Of a stretch of DNA of 25,004 nucleotides, positions 14,244-23,089 are shown piece by piece. The DNA comes from an uncultured Helicobacter sp. Its GTDB lineage: Bacteria; Campylobacterota; Campylobacteria; Campylobacterales; Helicobacteraceae. Each line of letters begins with the position of its first letter. Within the stretch, counting starts at the first letter, position 1. Below the pieces are notes generated by a model, which searched no databases, was not told the origin of the DNA, and saw only the letters and a program-made list of their open reading frames with translations. Where the stretch lies: NCBI GenBank assembly GCA_944325475.1, contig CALVAF010000096.1:1-25004 (forward strand). Reading direction: 5' to 3'. Made by a program: the position numbers and the translations under genes.

Positions 14244-15527
14244 CTACATTGACATTTTATAAAGTTTTTTGCGCTCACTAGAGCTTGCAATATTTAGCTG
14301 TGCGCGATATTTGGTAATTGTGCGCCGCACAATTTTAAGGTTAAATTTCTCCTCAATTAACTCCAAAATTTGATTATCACTTAGCGGTTTTTGCTTGTTT
14401 TCATTTTTGATAAGATCACTGACAAATTCCTTAATTGTTGTATTTGCCGTATCCTCATCTAAAGCTGTGGCAAAGAAATTCCTAAGAGGAAAAATCCCCC
14501 TAGTGCATTCCAAAAATTTATTAGAAATCGCCCTAGAAATCGTGCTTGGGGCATGTCCAAACTCCTGTGCTAAATCCTTAAGCTTCATAGGCTTAATCTC
14601 CCCACCCATAAAGAAATCATACTGATATTCCACAATCATTAGCCCAATCTTATAAAGCGTGGCTTTACGCATTTCTAAAGCATCAACCAAATCTCTTGCA
14701 TCTTTAATCTTAGCCTTAATAAACTCATCTTTTATTTTTTCTTTAGAATCTTTTTTTTGTGTCTCAATCTCGATGCTTGGATAATATTTTTCATTGATTT
14801 GCACTTGAATATGATTAGATTCTTGAATCACCAAAATATCTGGGATAATCGTAGGCTCTTTTTCATAAAAGTCCAAAGCTGGCGGGTTTTTGAAGCTAGA
14901 AATCACACGCATTGCCCTAGCGTATTCTTTCTCATCTTTGTATTTTGCGTGATTCTCCAAATCCTCAATAAGCCTCAAACACACACTATAAACCTCATCA
15001 TCAATATCCATATTCTCTAGCTGAAAATAAAACGATTCAAGAAGATTTTCTGCAGCAATTCCAGCAGGATCCAAATACGCAAAACGTTTGCGAATCTTCT
15101 CCACTTCAACACTATTACTCCCACATTCCTTAGCAATTTTTTCTTTATCGCCCTCAAAATACCCCTCTTCATTTAAATTTTCGATGATTTTTTCAGCAAT
15201 TTCTTGTGAGGTTTTAGTGGGAAATAGCGGTGGGGATATTTGCGATTTTAGCACTTCTTCTAAACTTTCTTCTTGGATACAAAATCGCTCTATTCCATCA
15301 CTTTGGATATTCTTAAGTCCCTTTGGACCCTCTTTGCGTTTTTTTCTCTCTGAAGAAAAATCACTCATCACCCCTGATTTTACTTCCACATAAGGATTTT
15401 CTTTAGCAAATTCCCCCAATGTCTCTTCTAACTCCAAAGCACCGCTTTGCAAAATTGGCAACCAGCTTTTTAAAGTCGATGAAAGCTTAGTTTTTAGGTT
15501 TGCAGTGACTTGGGTTTTTAATTTCAT
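14244..15527 (-). CDS. rpoN: RNA polymerase sigma-54 factor RpoN
   Basis: RpoN directs RNA polymerase to -24/-12 promoters and in Helicobacter controls the middle flagellar genes together with FlgR. The 427-residue protein has the N-terminal activator-interaction region (MKLKTQVTANLKTKLSSTLKSW...), a core-binding middle region, a helix-turn-helix in KDLAQEFGHAPSTISRAISNKF, and a C-terminal RpoN box VRRTITKYRAQLNI (about residues 399-413) that reads the -24 element; the usual form is ARRTVAKYR. It is shorter than the E. coli protein, as in other Campylobacterota, because the acidic linker is reduced. Its start overlaps lptB by four bases. A matching sigma-54 promoter stands before flgB in this same window. 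Confidence 0.95.
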   Translation of the reverse strand: MKLKTQVTANLKTKLSSTLKSWLPILQSGALELEETLGEFAKENPYVEVKSGVMSDFSSERKKRKEGPKGLKNIQSDGIERFCIQEESLEEVLKSQISPPLFPTKTSQEIAEKIIENLNEEGYFEGDKEKIAKECGSNSVEVEKIRKRFAYLDPAGIAAENLLESFYFQLENMDIDDEVYSVCLRLIEDLENHAKYKDEKEYARAMRVISSFKNPPALDFYEKEPTIIPDILVIQESNHIQVQINEKYYPSIEIETQKKDSKEKIKDEFIKAKIKDARDLVDALEMRKATLYKIGLMIVEYQYDFFMGGEIKPMKLKDLAQEFGHAPSTISRAISNKFLECTRGIFPLRNFFATALDEDTANTTIKEFVSDLIKNENKQKPLSDNQILELIEEKFNLKIVRRTITKYRAQLNIASSSERKKLYKMSM

Positions 15528-16246
15528 ACTTTAAAACTATCTCCTAAATAATGCTTTCTTACAAGTTCATTATCATAAATCTCATTAGAATCACCACTTG
15601 CAAGTAGTGTTCCTTTATTAATCACATAAGTGCGATGGCAGACACTCAAAGCTTCTCTAACATTATGGTCAGTTATCAAAACGCCAATCCCAAATTTCAA
15701 AAGCTTTTTGATGATGTTTTGAATATCCAAAACCGCAATGGGATCCACCCCCGCAAAAGGCTCATCAAGCAAAACAAACTTTGGTTTTTTAACAAGCGCC
15801 CTTGCAATCTCCACACGTCTCCGCTCCCCACCACTTAAATTCACGCCTTTGCGATTGCGGATAGGCTCGATATTAAACTCTTCTAGTAACTCCTCTGTGC
15901 GTCTGTAACGTTCCTCTTCACTCTTTAAACACACTTCAGCAGCAATCATCAAATTTTCCTCCACACTCAAATCCTTAAACACGCTTGATTCTTGTGGCAA
16001 ATACCCAATTCCTAGCTGGGAGCGTTTGTGCAAACTCAGTGCGGTAATGTCTTTGTTATCAAAAAACACCTTCCCACTACTTGGACGCAAAAGCCCACAA
16101 ATGATATAAAAACTCGTTGTTTTCCCCGCTCCATTTGGACCCAAAAGTCCCACAACTTCGCCACTTCTCACTTCCATAGAAATATCAGAAATAATTTTTG
16201 TTTTTTTGATTATTTTAACCAAATTTCTCGCTTCTAATTTATGCAT
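15524..16246 (-). CDS. lptB: LPS transport ABC ATPase LptB
   Basis: LptB is the cytoplasmic ATPase that, with LptFG and LptC, extracts lipopolysaccharide from the inner membrane and pushes it along the Lpt bridge. The 240-residue length fits. The ABC motifs are complete: Walker A GLLGPNGAGKTTSFY, Q-loop GYLPQESSVFKDLSVEENL, signature LSGGERRRVEIARAL, Walker B FVLLDEPFAGVDPIAV, and the switch histidine in LITDHNVREAL, which is characteristic of LptB. It overlaps tsaE by eight bases and rpoN by four, an arrangement shared with H. pylori. The link with rpoN is also common in other proteobacteria. Confidence 0.95.
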   Translation of the reverse strand: MHKLEARNLVKIIKKTKIISDISMEVRSGEVVGLLGPNGAGKTTSFYIICGLLRPSSGKVFFDNKDITALSLHKRSQLGIGYLPQESSVFKDLSVEENLMIAAEVCLKSEEERYRRTEELLEEFNIEPIRNRKGVNLSGGERRRVEIARALVKKPKFVLLDEPFAGVDPIAVLDIQNIIKKLLKFGIGVLITDHNVREALSVCHRTYVINKGTLLASGDSNEIYDNELVRKHYLGDSFKV

Positions 16247-16646
16247 CGATTCTATATTCCCTCAAATGTTGTTTTGGCAAGATTTCAATCTTTCTAAACT
16301 CCATACCAACTTGTTTTAGTATTTTAGCTAATTTTTCATCACCCCATTCCACAAAATGCCAACCTTTCCGCTCAAGCTCTTCTAAAAACCCAAGCGCTAA
16401 AAGCTCCTCTAAATCCTTCTGGTAAATATCATAATGATAAATCCCCTCTCCATAATCTTGTGCTAGCAAAAAAGTTGGGGAAGTCACTACACTAGGATTC
16501 CCCAAATAACGCACCATTGCCTTAACTAAAGTCGTTTTCCCACTTGCTAAATCACCCTCTAGCAAATACACACCACACCGATTTTTCAAATCCAACGCCT
16601 CACACACCTGCTCTAGCAAATCCTCTCCAAGCACCAAACTTCTCAT
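16239..16646 (-). CDS. tsaE: tRNA threonylcarbamoyladenosine biosynthesis ATPase TsaE
   Basis: TsaE is a small ATPase that works with TsaB and TsaD to place threonylcarbamoyl on A37 of ANN-decoding tRNAs. The 135-residue protein has the Walker A GDLASGKTTLVKAMVRYLG, the VTSPTFLLAQDY motif, YHYDIYQ with the family's conserved aspartate, and the FVEWGD Walker B-like motif. All are standard for the family. The start overlaps dnaX by four bases, and the end overlaps lptB by eight. Confidence 0.95.
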   Translation of the reverse strand: MRSLVLGEDLLEQVCEALDLKNRCGVYLLEGDLASGKTTLVKAMVRYLGNPSVVTSPTFLLAQDYGEGIYHYDIYQKDLEELLALGFLEELERKGWHFVEWGDEKLAKILKQVGMEFRKIEILPKQHLREYRIDA

Positions 16647-18511
16647 TGATTCTCCGCCTTAGGACGCACTTTGATTTGCTTAACTTCTAATAAACGCCTT
16701 GCTTCTTGCAAAATAGGAAGTTCTAAAGCTTCATTAACTTCCTCTTGAATGCTTTTTTGCATAGGCTGGGATTGCTGTAATTCTTGGGTTTGGGAGGGTT
16801 TTGATTCCAAAATAGGTTGATTCTGCAATTTTGTATCGCTCAAAGCTTTGGATTGTGGAGGATTAAAATCAGTGTGGTTTGGAGCTCCAACATTTTGCGC
16901 TTCCCTTGTGATGTTTTGCACCGCCCCTTGATTTTTGGGCGATTCTTTAACCTCTTTAGCAATAGGCTTGATTTGGGTTTGCATTCCAAAAATCTCTAAA
17001 ACAAATCCTTTAATCACATTAGCATAGCTATTTTTAAGCCTCTCTTTATCGGCATCTTGTGCAGCACTCTCCCATACCAAAACCCCATTCTCATACGAGA
17101 CAAAACGAATATTCCGCTCAAAAATCTCCCCTAGCTCAAAATTCCGCTCAAAAATCTTTTGCACTAGCAGGGCAAACAAATCTGCACCACTTGGCATCTG
17201 GTTAAAACTTGCATTTGATTGTGTAAGATTAGCAGAGTGAGTAGGGCTAGGGCTTGCAAAACTAGCGGGATTTTTGGGATTTGCAGGGCTTTGTGTCACT
17301 TCATTTTTAAATCTCCCTTGAGTATTTTCTAGAATCTGCACTCCCAAATCTACCCCTACAAGATCATCTTCACTCTCTTTATCTTTATTTTCCCTATGGT
17401 GACTTTCTCTCTCTTGAGCTCTTTGGCTGGGTAAAACAACCCCTTGCTCTAAAATCTCAATTGCCCTATCAATCTCTTGTATCTTCAAAGCCTCAAGCAT
17501 TTTAAAAATCGATAAAGTTAGCACAAAACCATCATCACTTCCTAACGATAAAAGCTCTTTGGCTTGAGTGATGATTCGGAAAAATCGATCAATTATCATC
17601 GCATTATAACGCGAATCATCAGCATAAAAAAGCTTTTCTTTAAGGAAAATTGCCATTTCATCTAAAAGCATTTCGCACTCATATTCAGAAAATCCTTCAA
17701 TATGTTTTAAAAGCGCAGCTTTATCCTGCTTGAAAATCTCTTCAAAGAGGATATTTAAACTTTGAGGATTAATCAGCCCAAGCATACTCGCACAAGAATC
17801 AGCAGTAATATTGTAATGAGAATAAATAATCACTTGGTCTAAAAGCGTCAAAGTATCTCTCAAAGATCCTGAACCACTGCGGATTAGCATACTTAAAGCC
17901 TCATCTTGATAGGGGATGTTTTCTTGATGTAGAATCTTCTTTAAATGTCCAAAAATATTTTTTTCAGAGATTCTTTTAAACCTAAAATGTTGGGTGCGGC
18001 TTAGAATTGTCGCAGGTAGCTTCAAAGGATCTGTAGTAGCAAGGATAAACTTCACATATTCTGGTGGCTCCTCTAAAGTCTTTAAAAGCGCATTAAAGGC
18101 TTCTTTAGTTAGCATATGCACTTCATCGATGATGAAAATCTTGAATCTCCCCATATTAGGATGGTATTTGGTTTGCTCTATCAATTCTCTAATGTCATCG
18201 ATTTTGCGACTAGATGCCCCATCTAACTCAATAATATCAATATGCCGCATTTTGTGAGGATTAGCAGCAAGGCAATTAGCACACATTCCACAGGGCTTTG
18301 CTTTGGGTCCCTTCTCACATTGCAATGCCCGCGCAAAGATTCTCGCACTTGAAGTTTTCCCACTCCCCCTAAGTCCTGAAAACAAATAAGCATGGGATAG
18401 CCTTTTACTCTCTAGCGCTAAAGAAAGAGTGCGGCTAACGGATTCTTGTCCGACAAGCTCATCAAAGTCCATCGGACGATATTTTAAGGCTAAAGCTTCA
18501 TTGTGTTCCAT
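16643..18511 (-). CDS. dnaX: DNA polymerase III subunit gamma/tau
   Basis: DnaX is the AAA+ motor of the sliding-clamp loader. The 622-residue protein has the usual start YRPMDFDELVGQESV, Walker A GLRGSGKTSSARIFAR, a zinc-binding cluster (CEKGPKAKPCGMCANC), Walker B FIIDEVHMLTKEAFNALLKTLEEPP, sensor 1 FILATTDPLKLPATILSR, then domain III. From about residue 370 there is a Gln/Ser/Pro/Asn-rich linker, a folded stretch (DLFALLVQKIFERNFEL...), and another Gln-rich tail. No programmed frameshift site of the E. coli kind was seen in the linker. Two 17-base direct repeats give a doubled EIFERN. It is the first gene of dnaX-tsaE-lptB-rpoN. Confidence 0.96.
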   Translation of the reverse strand: MEHNEALALKYRPMDFDELVGQESVSRTLSLALESKRLSHAYLFSGLRGSGKTSSARIFARALQCEKGPKAKPCGMCANCLAANPHKMRHIDIIELDGASSRKIDDIRELIEQTKYHPNMGRFKIFIIDEVHMLTKEAFNALLKTLEEPPEYVKFILATTDPLKLPATILSRTQHFRFKRISEKNIFGHLKKILHQENIPYQDEALSMLIRSGSGSLRDTLTLLDQVIIYSHYNITADSCASMLGLINPQSLNILFEEIFKQDKAALLKHIEGFSEYECEMLLDEMAIFLKEKLFYADDSRYNAMIIDRFFRIITQAKELLSLGSDDGFVLTLSIFKMLEALKIQEIDRAIEILEQGVVLPSQRAQERESHHRENKDKESEDDLVGVDLGVQILENTQGRFKNEVTQSPANPKNPASFASPSPTHSANLTQSNASFNQMPSGADLFALLVQKIFERNFELGEIFERNIRFVSYENGVLVWESAAQDADKERLKNSYANVIKGFVLEIFGMQTQIKPIAKEVKESPKNQGAVQNITREAQNVGAPNHTDFNPPQSKALSDTKLQNQPILESKPSQTQELQQSQPMQKSIQEEVNEALELPILQEARRLLEVKQIKVRPKAENQ

Positions 18512-18540
18512 ATCCCACCCATTTTAAAAATTGAAAGGAA

Positions 18541-18546
18541 ATTTTA
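18541..18546 (-). promoter_or_regulatory. Possible -10 box for the dnaX operon
   Basis: TAAAAT on the minus strand (context TTGTAAAATTT), 30 bases before the dnaX ATG and within the 63-base gap after the response-regulator gene. Only the -10 is recognisable. Confidence 0.35.
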
Positions 18547-18574
18547 CAACAAATCGCCTCTAATCCTCATTAAA

Positions 18575-19246
18575 TTACTCTTTATATTGAGCAATATCTG
18601 GCTGGATTTTGTAAATTTTGTTTTTCAATCGCACCAAAAGCCCTGTGTCAATTAGCTGCCTAAAAGTCTTTACCACCGTTGGCTTACTAACATTAAGATC
18701 CTGAACAATATCCTCATAAGAGCCATAAAAGATATTTTCTACATCACTATTTTCAATGAGATATTTGATAATCTCGATTTTTTTACCCCCCACAAAAACT
18801 GAAATGGCATTTAAAAGCACATTTTTAGCCTGCAATTCACTAGCTTGAAACTTGGGTAACACCGCTTTTAGAATCGTTTTTAAAAGCTCTTCAACATCAA
18901 TGGGCTTTAAAATATACCCATCAACCCTAAGTTCAATGCAATCTAGCAAATACTGCGTTTCAGTGTGGGCAGTAGCAACAATTACAGCAATGTCCCATAA
19001 AGGATTCTTTTTAATCTCCCGTATTAAATCAATCCCATTTAGCTTGGGCATCAAAATATCTGTGATAATCAAATCAATATTTTCTTGTTTCAAAACCTCT
19101 AAAGCCTCCTTGCCATTACGCACTGCAAAAAGCTTATCAACATAATCCTCTAGCACTATGGAAGCAAACTTTAAAATATCCTCTTCATCTTCCACATACA
19201 AAACTTTGATTTTCCTCATCATCGCTTCATCATTTTTTGATAGCAT
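18575..19246 (-). CDS. Response regulator with RepL-like winged-helix output domain
   Basis: A 223-residue regulator. The receiver (about 12-128) is complete: VLYVEDEED, phosphorylated D63 in LIITDILMPKLNG, T92 (VATAH) and K114 (YILKPI). The output domain is not of OmpR, NarL or NtrC type. A helical linker is followed (about 150-215) by FVGGKKIEIIKYLIENS, then FYGSYEDIVQDLNVSKPTVVKTFRQLIDTGLLVRLKNKIYKI, a winged helix whose pattern resembles the RepL family of plasmid replication proteins and MarR-like helices. A transcriptional role is likely because the helix-turn-helix is intact; targets are unknown. A strong AGGAGG ribosome site lies 8 bases from the kinase stop, so the pair is one operon. 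Confidence 0.83.
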   Translation of the reverse strand: MLSKNDEAMMRKIKVLYVEDEEDILKFASIVLEDYVDKLFAVRNGKEALEVLKQENIDLIITDILMPKLNGIDLIREIKKNPLWDIAVIVATAHTETQYLLDCIELRVDGYILKPIDVEELLKTILKAVLPKFQASELQAKNVLLNAISVFVGGKKIEIIKYLIENSDVENIFYGSYEDIVQDLNVSKPTVVKTFRQLIDTGLLVRLKNKIYKIQPDIAQYKE

Positions 19247-19254
19247 TTTTCCTC

Positions 19255-20859
19255 CTATTCTTGGCTTTTTAGTGGTATTGTAATGATAAACTGCGCACCA
19301 TACTCACCATCTTTAATTGGGCAGTCTTGTAAATACTCTCCTAGGGCACATGATTTTAAATCCTGATTCCATTTTATATTCCTCACTTCAATACTCCCTT
19401 GCATTTGTTTTTCAATAATTTGCTTTGACATATAAAGCCCAATCCCTGTCCCCACAGACTTATGCTTAGTTGTAAAATAAGGCTCAAAGATCTTTTGAAT
19501 ATCCTCTAGTCTAATCCCACCACCATTATCCATAAAAAGAATCTGCACACATTCTTCTTGATTCCCATCTTTTTGCGTGAATCTGTGTTGATTTCTAAAA
19601 GCAGAAACCCTAATTTTAGCCGGTGTGATTCTACGCTCTTTTAACACATCTTCAGAATTTTTGATGAGATTTAACAAAACTTGAGAAAAAGAGCTTTTAT
19701 AACCATAAAGCACAATATCTTCTGAGCATTCTATACTAAGCTCAATTTCATTTTGTTTTAAAAATGCTTCAACCAAAGACACAGAATCTTCGATATTTTC
19801 TTTAAGGTTAAAAGATTCTTTTTGACTTGAAGAGTGGAAGAAATTTCTAAAATCTTCAATCGTTTGGGACATTCTTTTTGCAATCTTTAAGCCATCATCG
19901 ACTTGTGTGCTAATAAATTCTTGAGTGAGTTTGCCATTTTGGGATTTGACTTTAAAGGCTTGAATAAGTAGCATGAGTGCGTTTAGAGGCTGTCGCCATT
20001 GGTGGGCGATATTCCCTATCATCTCTCCCATACTTGCAAGCCTAGCTTGTTGGTACATAATTTGGTCTTTTTTGCGACTTTCTAAAACTTCCTTTTTGAT
20101 AGTTTCTTGCAAGGAATTATTCAAATCCTGCAACTCTTTAGTCTTTTCTTGAATCTTAATCTCTAAAGTATTATGCAAATGCTTGATATTACTTAAAACC
20201 AAATAACTAAGCCAGATTGTAACCATCATAATAAGACACATAATCACCAAAACAAGGATATGTAGAATATTATGCAGTGCGCTATTTCTATCCTTCTTAA
20301 TCTCTACAAGATTAAGGCTGCTTAGAATCATATTAGAAATTTCCTGATTCAAAACTGCAATTTGATTTTTAATTTCAAGCGGATTATTGTTTAAAGCATT
20401 AAGACTTTCTAAAAATGTCTGAATGCTAGAATCAAGCTCATGAAAATCTCTTTGTTTGTCTTGTAATTCTTCTTTTTCTCTGAGGATAGAATGATTCTTA
20501 TCAAAAAAATCATAGATTCGCAACACCATTAATAGTAGATAATTTTCTTGAGAATTTTTCATTTCATTTTTTTTATACCATTCCCAATGTTTTTCAATCT
20601 CCCCTTGCAATTCTAGCATTTGAGATTGACTAAGTCCCACATTGCTAGAATAATTCTTAACGCTATTTAGAATCTGCCGCAACTCCTCAAGCTCAATTAG
20701 AGATTGATGGTATTCAGCAAAAAGTGTGTTGTAGTCGTATTTCAAACTATAAAAAAACACATAAGAAACCACCGCTAAAGAAAGCAATCCACAGGCAATA
20801 TTAAAAACCAATATCCTTGTTTTTGCTTCTAAAGAAGTCCCAAAAATCTTTTTTTCCAT
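19255..20859 (-). CDS. Sensor histidine kinase (partner of the RepL-like regulator)
   Basis: A 534-residue membrane kinase. The first membrane segment (about 15-38) and second (about 197-224) enclose a 160-residue, mainly helical periplasmic domain with long charged helices, likely a four-helix-bundle sensor. A coiled coil (about 228-265) leads to the phosphoacceptor H286 in GEMIGNIAHQWRQPLNAL, an H box typical of a kinase group common in Campylobacterota. The ATPase domain has VLLNLIKNSEDVL, FMDNGGGIRLEDI, and GTGIGLYMSKQIIE. An insert with two cysteines (LKSCALGEYLQDC) stands near the C-terminus. The ligand is not known. It is first in the operon with the RepL-like regulator. Confidence 0.92.
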   Translation of the reverse strand: MEKKIFGTSLEAKTRILVFNIACGLLSLAVVSYVFFYSLKYDYNTLFAEYHQSLIELEELRQILNSVKNYSSNVGLSQSQMLELQGEIEKHWEWYKKNEMKNSQENYLLLMVLRIYDFFDKNHSILREKEELQDKQRDFHELDSSIQTFLESLNALNNNPLEIKNQIAVLNQEISNMILSSLNLVEIKKDRNSALHNILHILVLVIMCLIMMVTIWLSYLVLSNIKHLHNTLEIKIQEKTKELQDLNNSLQETIKKEVLESRKKDQIMYQQARLASMGEMIGNIAHQWRQPLNALMLLIQAFKVKSQNGKLTQEFISTQVDDGLKIAKRMSQTIEDFRNFFHSSSQKESFNLKENIEDSVSLVEAFLKQNEIELSIECSEDIVLYGYKSSFSQVLLNLIKNSEDVLKERRITPAKIRVSAFRNQHRFTQKDGNQEECVQILFMDNGGGIRLEDIQKIFEPYFTTKHKSVGTGIGLYMSKQIIEKQMQGSIEVRNIKWNQDLKSCALGEYLQDCPIKDGEYGAQFIITIPLKSQE

Positions 20860-20884
20860 AGTCCCAATCTTAAAAAAATTATTG

Positions 20885-20890
20885 ATTATA
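20885..20890 (-). promoter_or_regulatory. -10 box for the second two-component operon
   Basis: A perfect TATAAT on the minus strand (context TTAAAATATAATCAAT), about 26 bases before the kinase ATG, in a 118-base gap after ftsI that otherwise shows only A/T-rich sequence with no clear terminator. Confidence 0.55.
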
Positions 20891-20977
20891 TTTTAACACT
20901 CTCATTCTTATTTTTTAATTTTATATAAGCTTTATTCTTAATCTTATTATGCTTTTACCCTATGAGATTCAAATAGC

Positions 20978-22762
20978 TTATTGCCCTTTTTCTGCAATCA
21001 CCACTTCTGGAATCAAATAATTTTCCTTAATTAGCAATTCCACAATCTGCCTAAAAAGAGGTATAGCCGTCGTGGCGGCAAAATACGCCTTTTCTTCATT
21101 AGGCTCAAAAACTGAAATGCCAATGGTGTATTCCCTCCCCTCTTTATCCGCTGCAAAGCCAAAAAAAGAGCTATTATATTTACGCACATATTGCCCCCCC
21201 TGTGCGATATGTGCCGTGCCTGTTTTACCTCCTATGGTGATTCCTAAGACTTGTGCGCTGCGTCCGCCACCTTGGGTTACAACCTTAATAAGCGTTTGTT
21301 TAACTTCACTAGCGGTTTTATCACTAATTACCCTAATGGGTGCTTCATGCTTAAGCTTGTAGCGGATTCCCTTAGAATCTTGAATATATTCTATCAAATA
21401 AGGCGTGTAGGCAACACCATGATTGATAATAGTATTATAAGCCTTTAACATTTGGATAAAAGTTGTCCTCAAACCATATCCATAAGATACCGTTGCCCTA
21501 TAAACCTCACTCCTTAAACGTTTGATTTCTGGAATCGTTCCTTCTTTTTCATAAGGCAAATCAATCCCACTTTTTTCCCCAAATCCAAAAGCCTTTAAAT
21601 CCGCATAATACTCTTCTGGAACAAGGCGTTGAGAGATTTTTGCCATACCGATATTACTCGAATACAACAAAATATCCTCAATTCTTGCCTCACCTAAATG
21701 TCGCGTATCAGTGATATAAAAATTCCGCAGTTTATAACGCCCATTTTCTAAAAAAATCGTCTCATCTGGGTTAATGAGATTTTTATCAAGCAAAACCGAA
21801 TAAACAATGGGCTTAATAATACTTCCGGGTTCATAGGAATATTCAATAGCACTGGCATTGAGATTAGGATAATCCTCTTTGGTAATCGCATTGGGATTAA
21901 ACCTCGCGCTACTTGCAAGGCTTAAAATCTTCCCATTTTTACTCTCCATAATCCCAACAATAATTTCCTTAGCATTCAAAAGCCGCAGGTTCTCATCAAT
22001 AATTTGCTCGACTTTTTTTTGTAATTTTAACGGAATACTTGAAATCACATTGTAGCCATCTTTTCTTTCTTGAAAAGTGGAATCTTTATTTAAAATCACA
22101 TTAAAGCCAATATCACGCTCCCCACTCATTAGCAAATCACTCAAAGGTTCTAGCTCCTCATTAAAGCTTTTTTCAATTCCCTTTACGCCATTTACACGCG
22201 TAATATCCTCCTCATTTTGCTTATTGATATAGCCCAAAATCGGCTCCATTGTGTCATTATAGAGATAATCCCGTGATTCTCCACTCTCCACTATCGATAA
22301 GCCATATTTAAAAACAGACCCATTTTCATTTTCATAAGCCCTAAAGACATCAAGAGAATTGAGTTTAATGCTTAATTGTTTAAGATAACTTGCTGTCTTT
22401 GAATCAATATTATAAGAGAGGACAACATTGCCTTTTTTTTGCAATTTACTAACGATTTCATTTTTAGGAATCTGACTATAAATACTAAAGAGATTGACAA
22501 ACAAATCTTTTTTTTGCGGGTCGATATTATAGGTATTTACCATAGCTTTATAGACTTTTTTACTTGAGGCTAGGACAAATCCATCACTGCTATAAATCGA
22601 ACCTCTAATAGCATTTTCGATACGTTTAGCTTGGAGATTGGGGAGTTTTCTCTCTGCAAAAATATGATAGAAAGTAGTGCCTAAAAAAATGCAAAACCCA
22701 CCTACAATTACCAAGAAAATAAGTAGGATTTTGCCTGCTTTTTTGGAACTTGCGTCATTCAT
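20978..22762 (-). CDS. ftsI: Penicillin-binding protein FtsI (PBP3-type transpeptidase)
   Basis: A 594-residue class B PBP that cross-links septal peptidoglycan. It has a membrane anchor (about residues 10-32), a pedestal domain with the usual RGSIYSSDGFVLA motif, and a transpeptidase domain with the active-site SxxK in EPGSIIKPIVYS, SxN in LLYSSNIGMAK, and KTG in IGGKTGTAHIA. FtsI and PBP2 are similar; the assignment as FtsI follows the order flgB-flgC-fliE-ftsI known from H. pylori and C. jejuni. Its start shares one base with the fliE stop. The gene is thus downstream of a sigma-54 flagellar promoter, although a division PBP should be needed all the time, so a further promoter inside the upstream genes is likely. 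Confidence 0.9.
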   Translation of the reverse strand: MNDASSKKAGKILLIFLVIVGGFCIFLGTTFYHIFAERKLPNLQAKRIENAIRGSIYSSDGFVLASSKKVYKAMVNTYNIDPQKKDLFVNLFSIYSQIPKNEIVSKLQKKGNVVLSYNIDSKTASYLKQLSIKLNSLDVFRAYENENGSVFKYGLSIVESGESRDYLYNDTMEPILGYINKQNEEDITRVNGVKGIEKSFNEELEPLSDLLMSGERDIGFNVILNKDSTFQERKDGYNVISSIPLKLQKKVEQIIDENLRLLNAKEIIVGIMESKNGKILSLASSARFNPNAITKEDYPNLNASAIEYSYEPGSIIKPIVYSVLLDKNLINPDETIFLENGRYKLRNFYITDTRHLGEARIEDILLYSSNIGMAKISQRLVPEEYYADLKAFGFGEKSGIDLPYEKEGTIPEIKRLRSEVYRATVSYGYGLRTTFIQMLKAYNTIINHGVAYTPYLIEYIQDSKGIRYKLKHEAPIRVISDKTASEVKQTLIKVVTQGGGRSAQVLGITIGGKTGTAHIAQGGQYVRKYNSSFFGFAADKEGREYTIGISVFEPNEEKAYFAATTAIPLFRQIVELLIKENYLIPEVVIAEKGQ

Positions 22763-23079
22763 TAAATTTGCGTTTTAATCAATTCTTTATAAGCGCTAAT
22801 TGCTTTGTTTCTCACTTCAAGCATTAATTTCATACTATTTTCAGCCTTACCAATAGCAATAGCAGCTTGATGAATATCTTTTATCTGTCCTGTTGCCATA
22901 TCCGTCATGGCTTGCTCGGTGGTTTTTTGTTGGGCATTGACTTCCTCAAAAGCATCTTTTAGCATACTTCCAAAAGTCTTATTAGGCTGGTTTAAGTTAT
23001 GGTTGGGCGATAAACTTGGAACATCTTTTAGCTGGGAATTAATTTTTTCTGCATCTATTCCATATTTTTTAATTTCCAT
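22762..23079 (-). CDS. fliE: Flagellar hook-basal body protein FliE
   Basis: FliE is the small periplasmic protein that joins the MS ring and export gate to the rod. The 105-residue length and the C-terminal helices fit: FGSMLKDAFEEVNAQQKTTEQAMTDMATGQIKDIHQAAIAIGKAENSMKLMLEVRNKAISAYKEL. There is no signal peptide, as it leaves by the flagellar export system. It starts 10 bases after flgC, and its stop touches the ftsI start. Confidence 0.96.
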   Translation of the reverse strand: MEIKKYGIDAEKINSQLKDVPSLSPNHNLNQPNKTFGSMLKDAFEEVNAQQKTTEQAMTDMATGQIKDIHQAAIAIGKAENSMKLMLEVRNKAISAYKELIKTQI

Positions 23080-23089
23080 TTATAATCCT

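Noticed and set aside
13772..14290. Longer form of the repeat protein starting at 14290
   Set aside because: The extra 36 residues overlap rpoN, lack a ribosome site, and would hide the signal peptide; the ATG at 14182 has AGGAG and a proper signal sequence.
16643..18511. Programmed frameshift in dnaX giving gamma and tau
   Set aside because: The only long A-run (near 17958-17964 on the minus strand) lies in the AAA+ part, not at the linker, and has no clear slippery-site plus stem arrangement.
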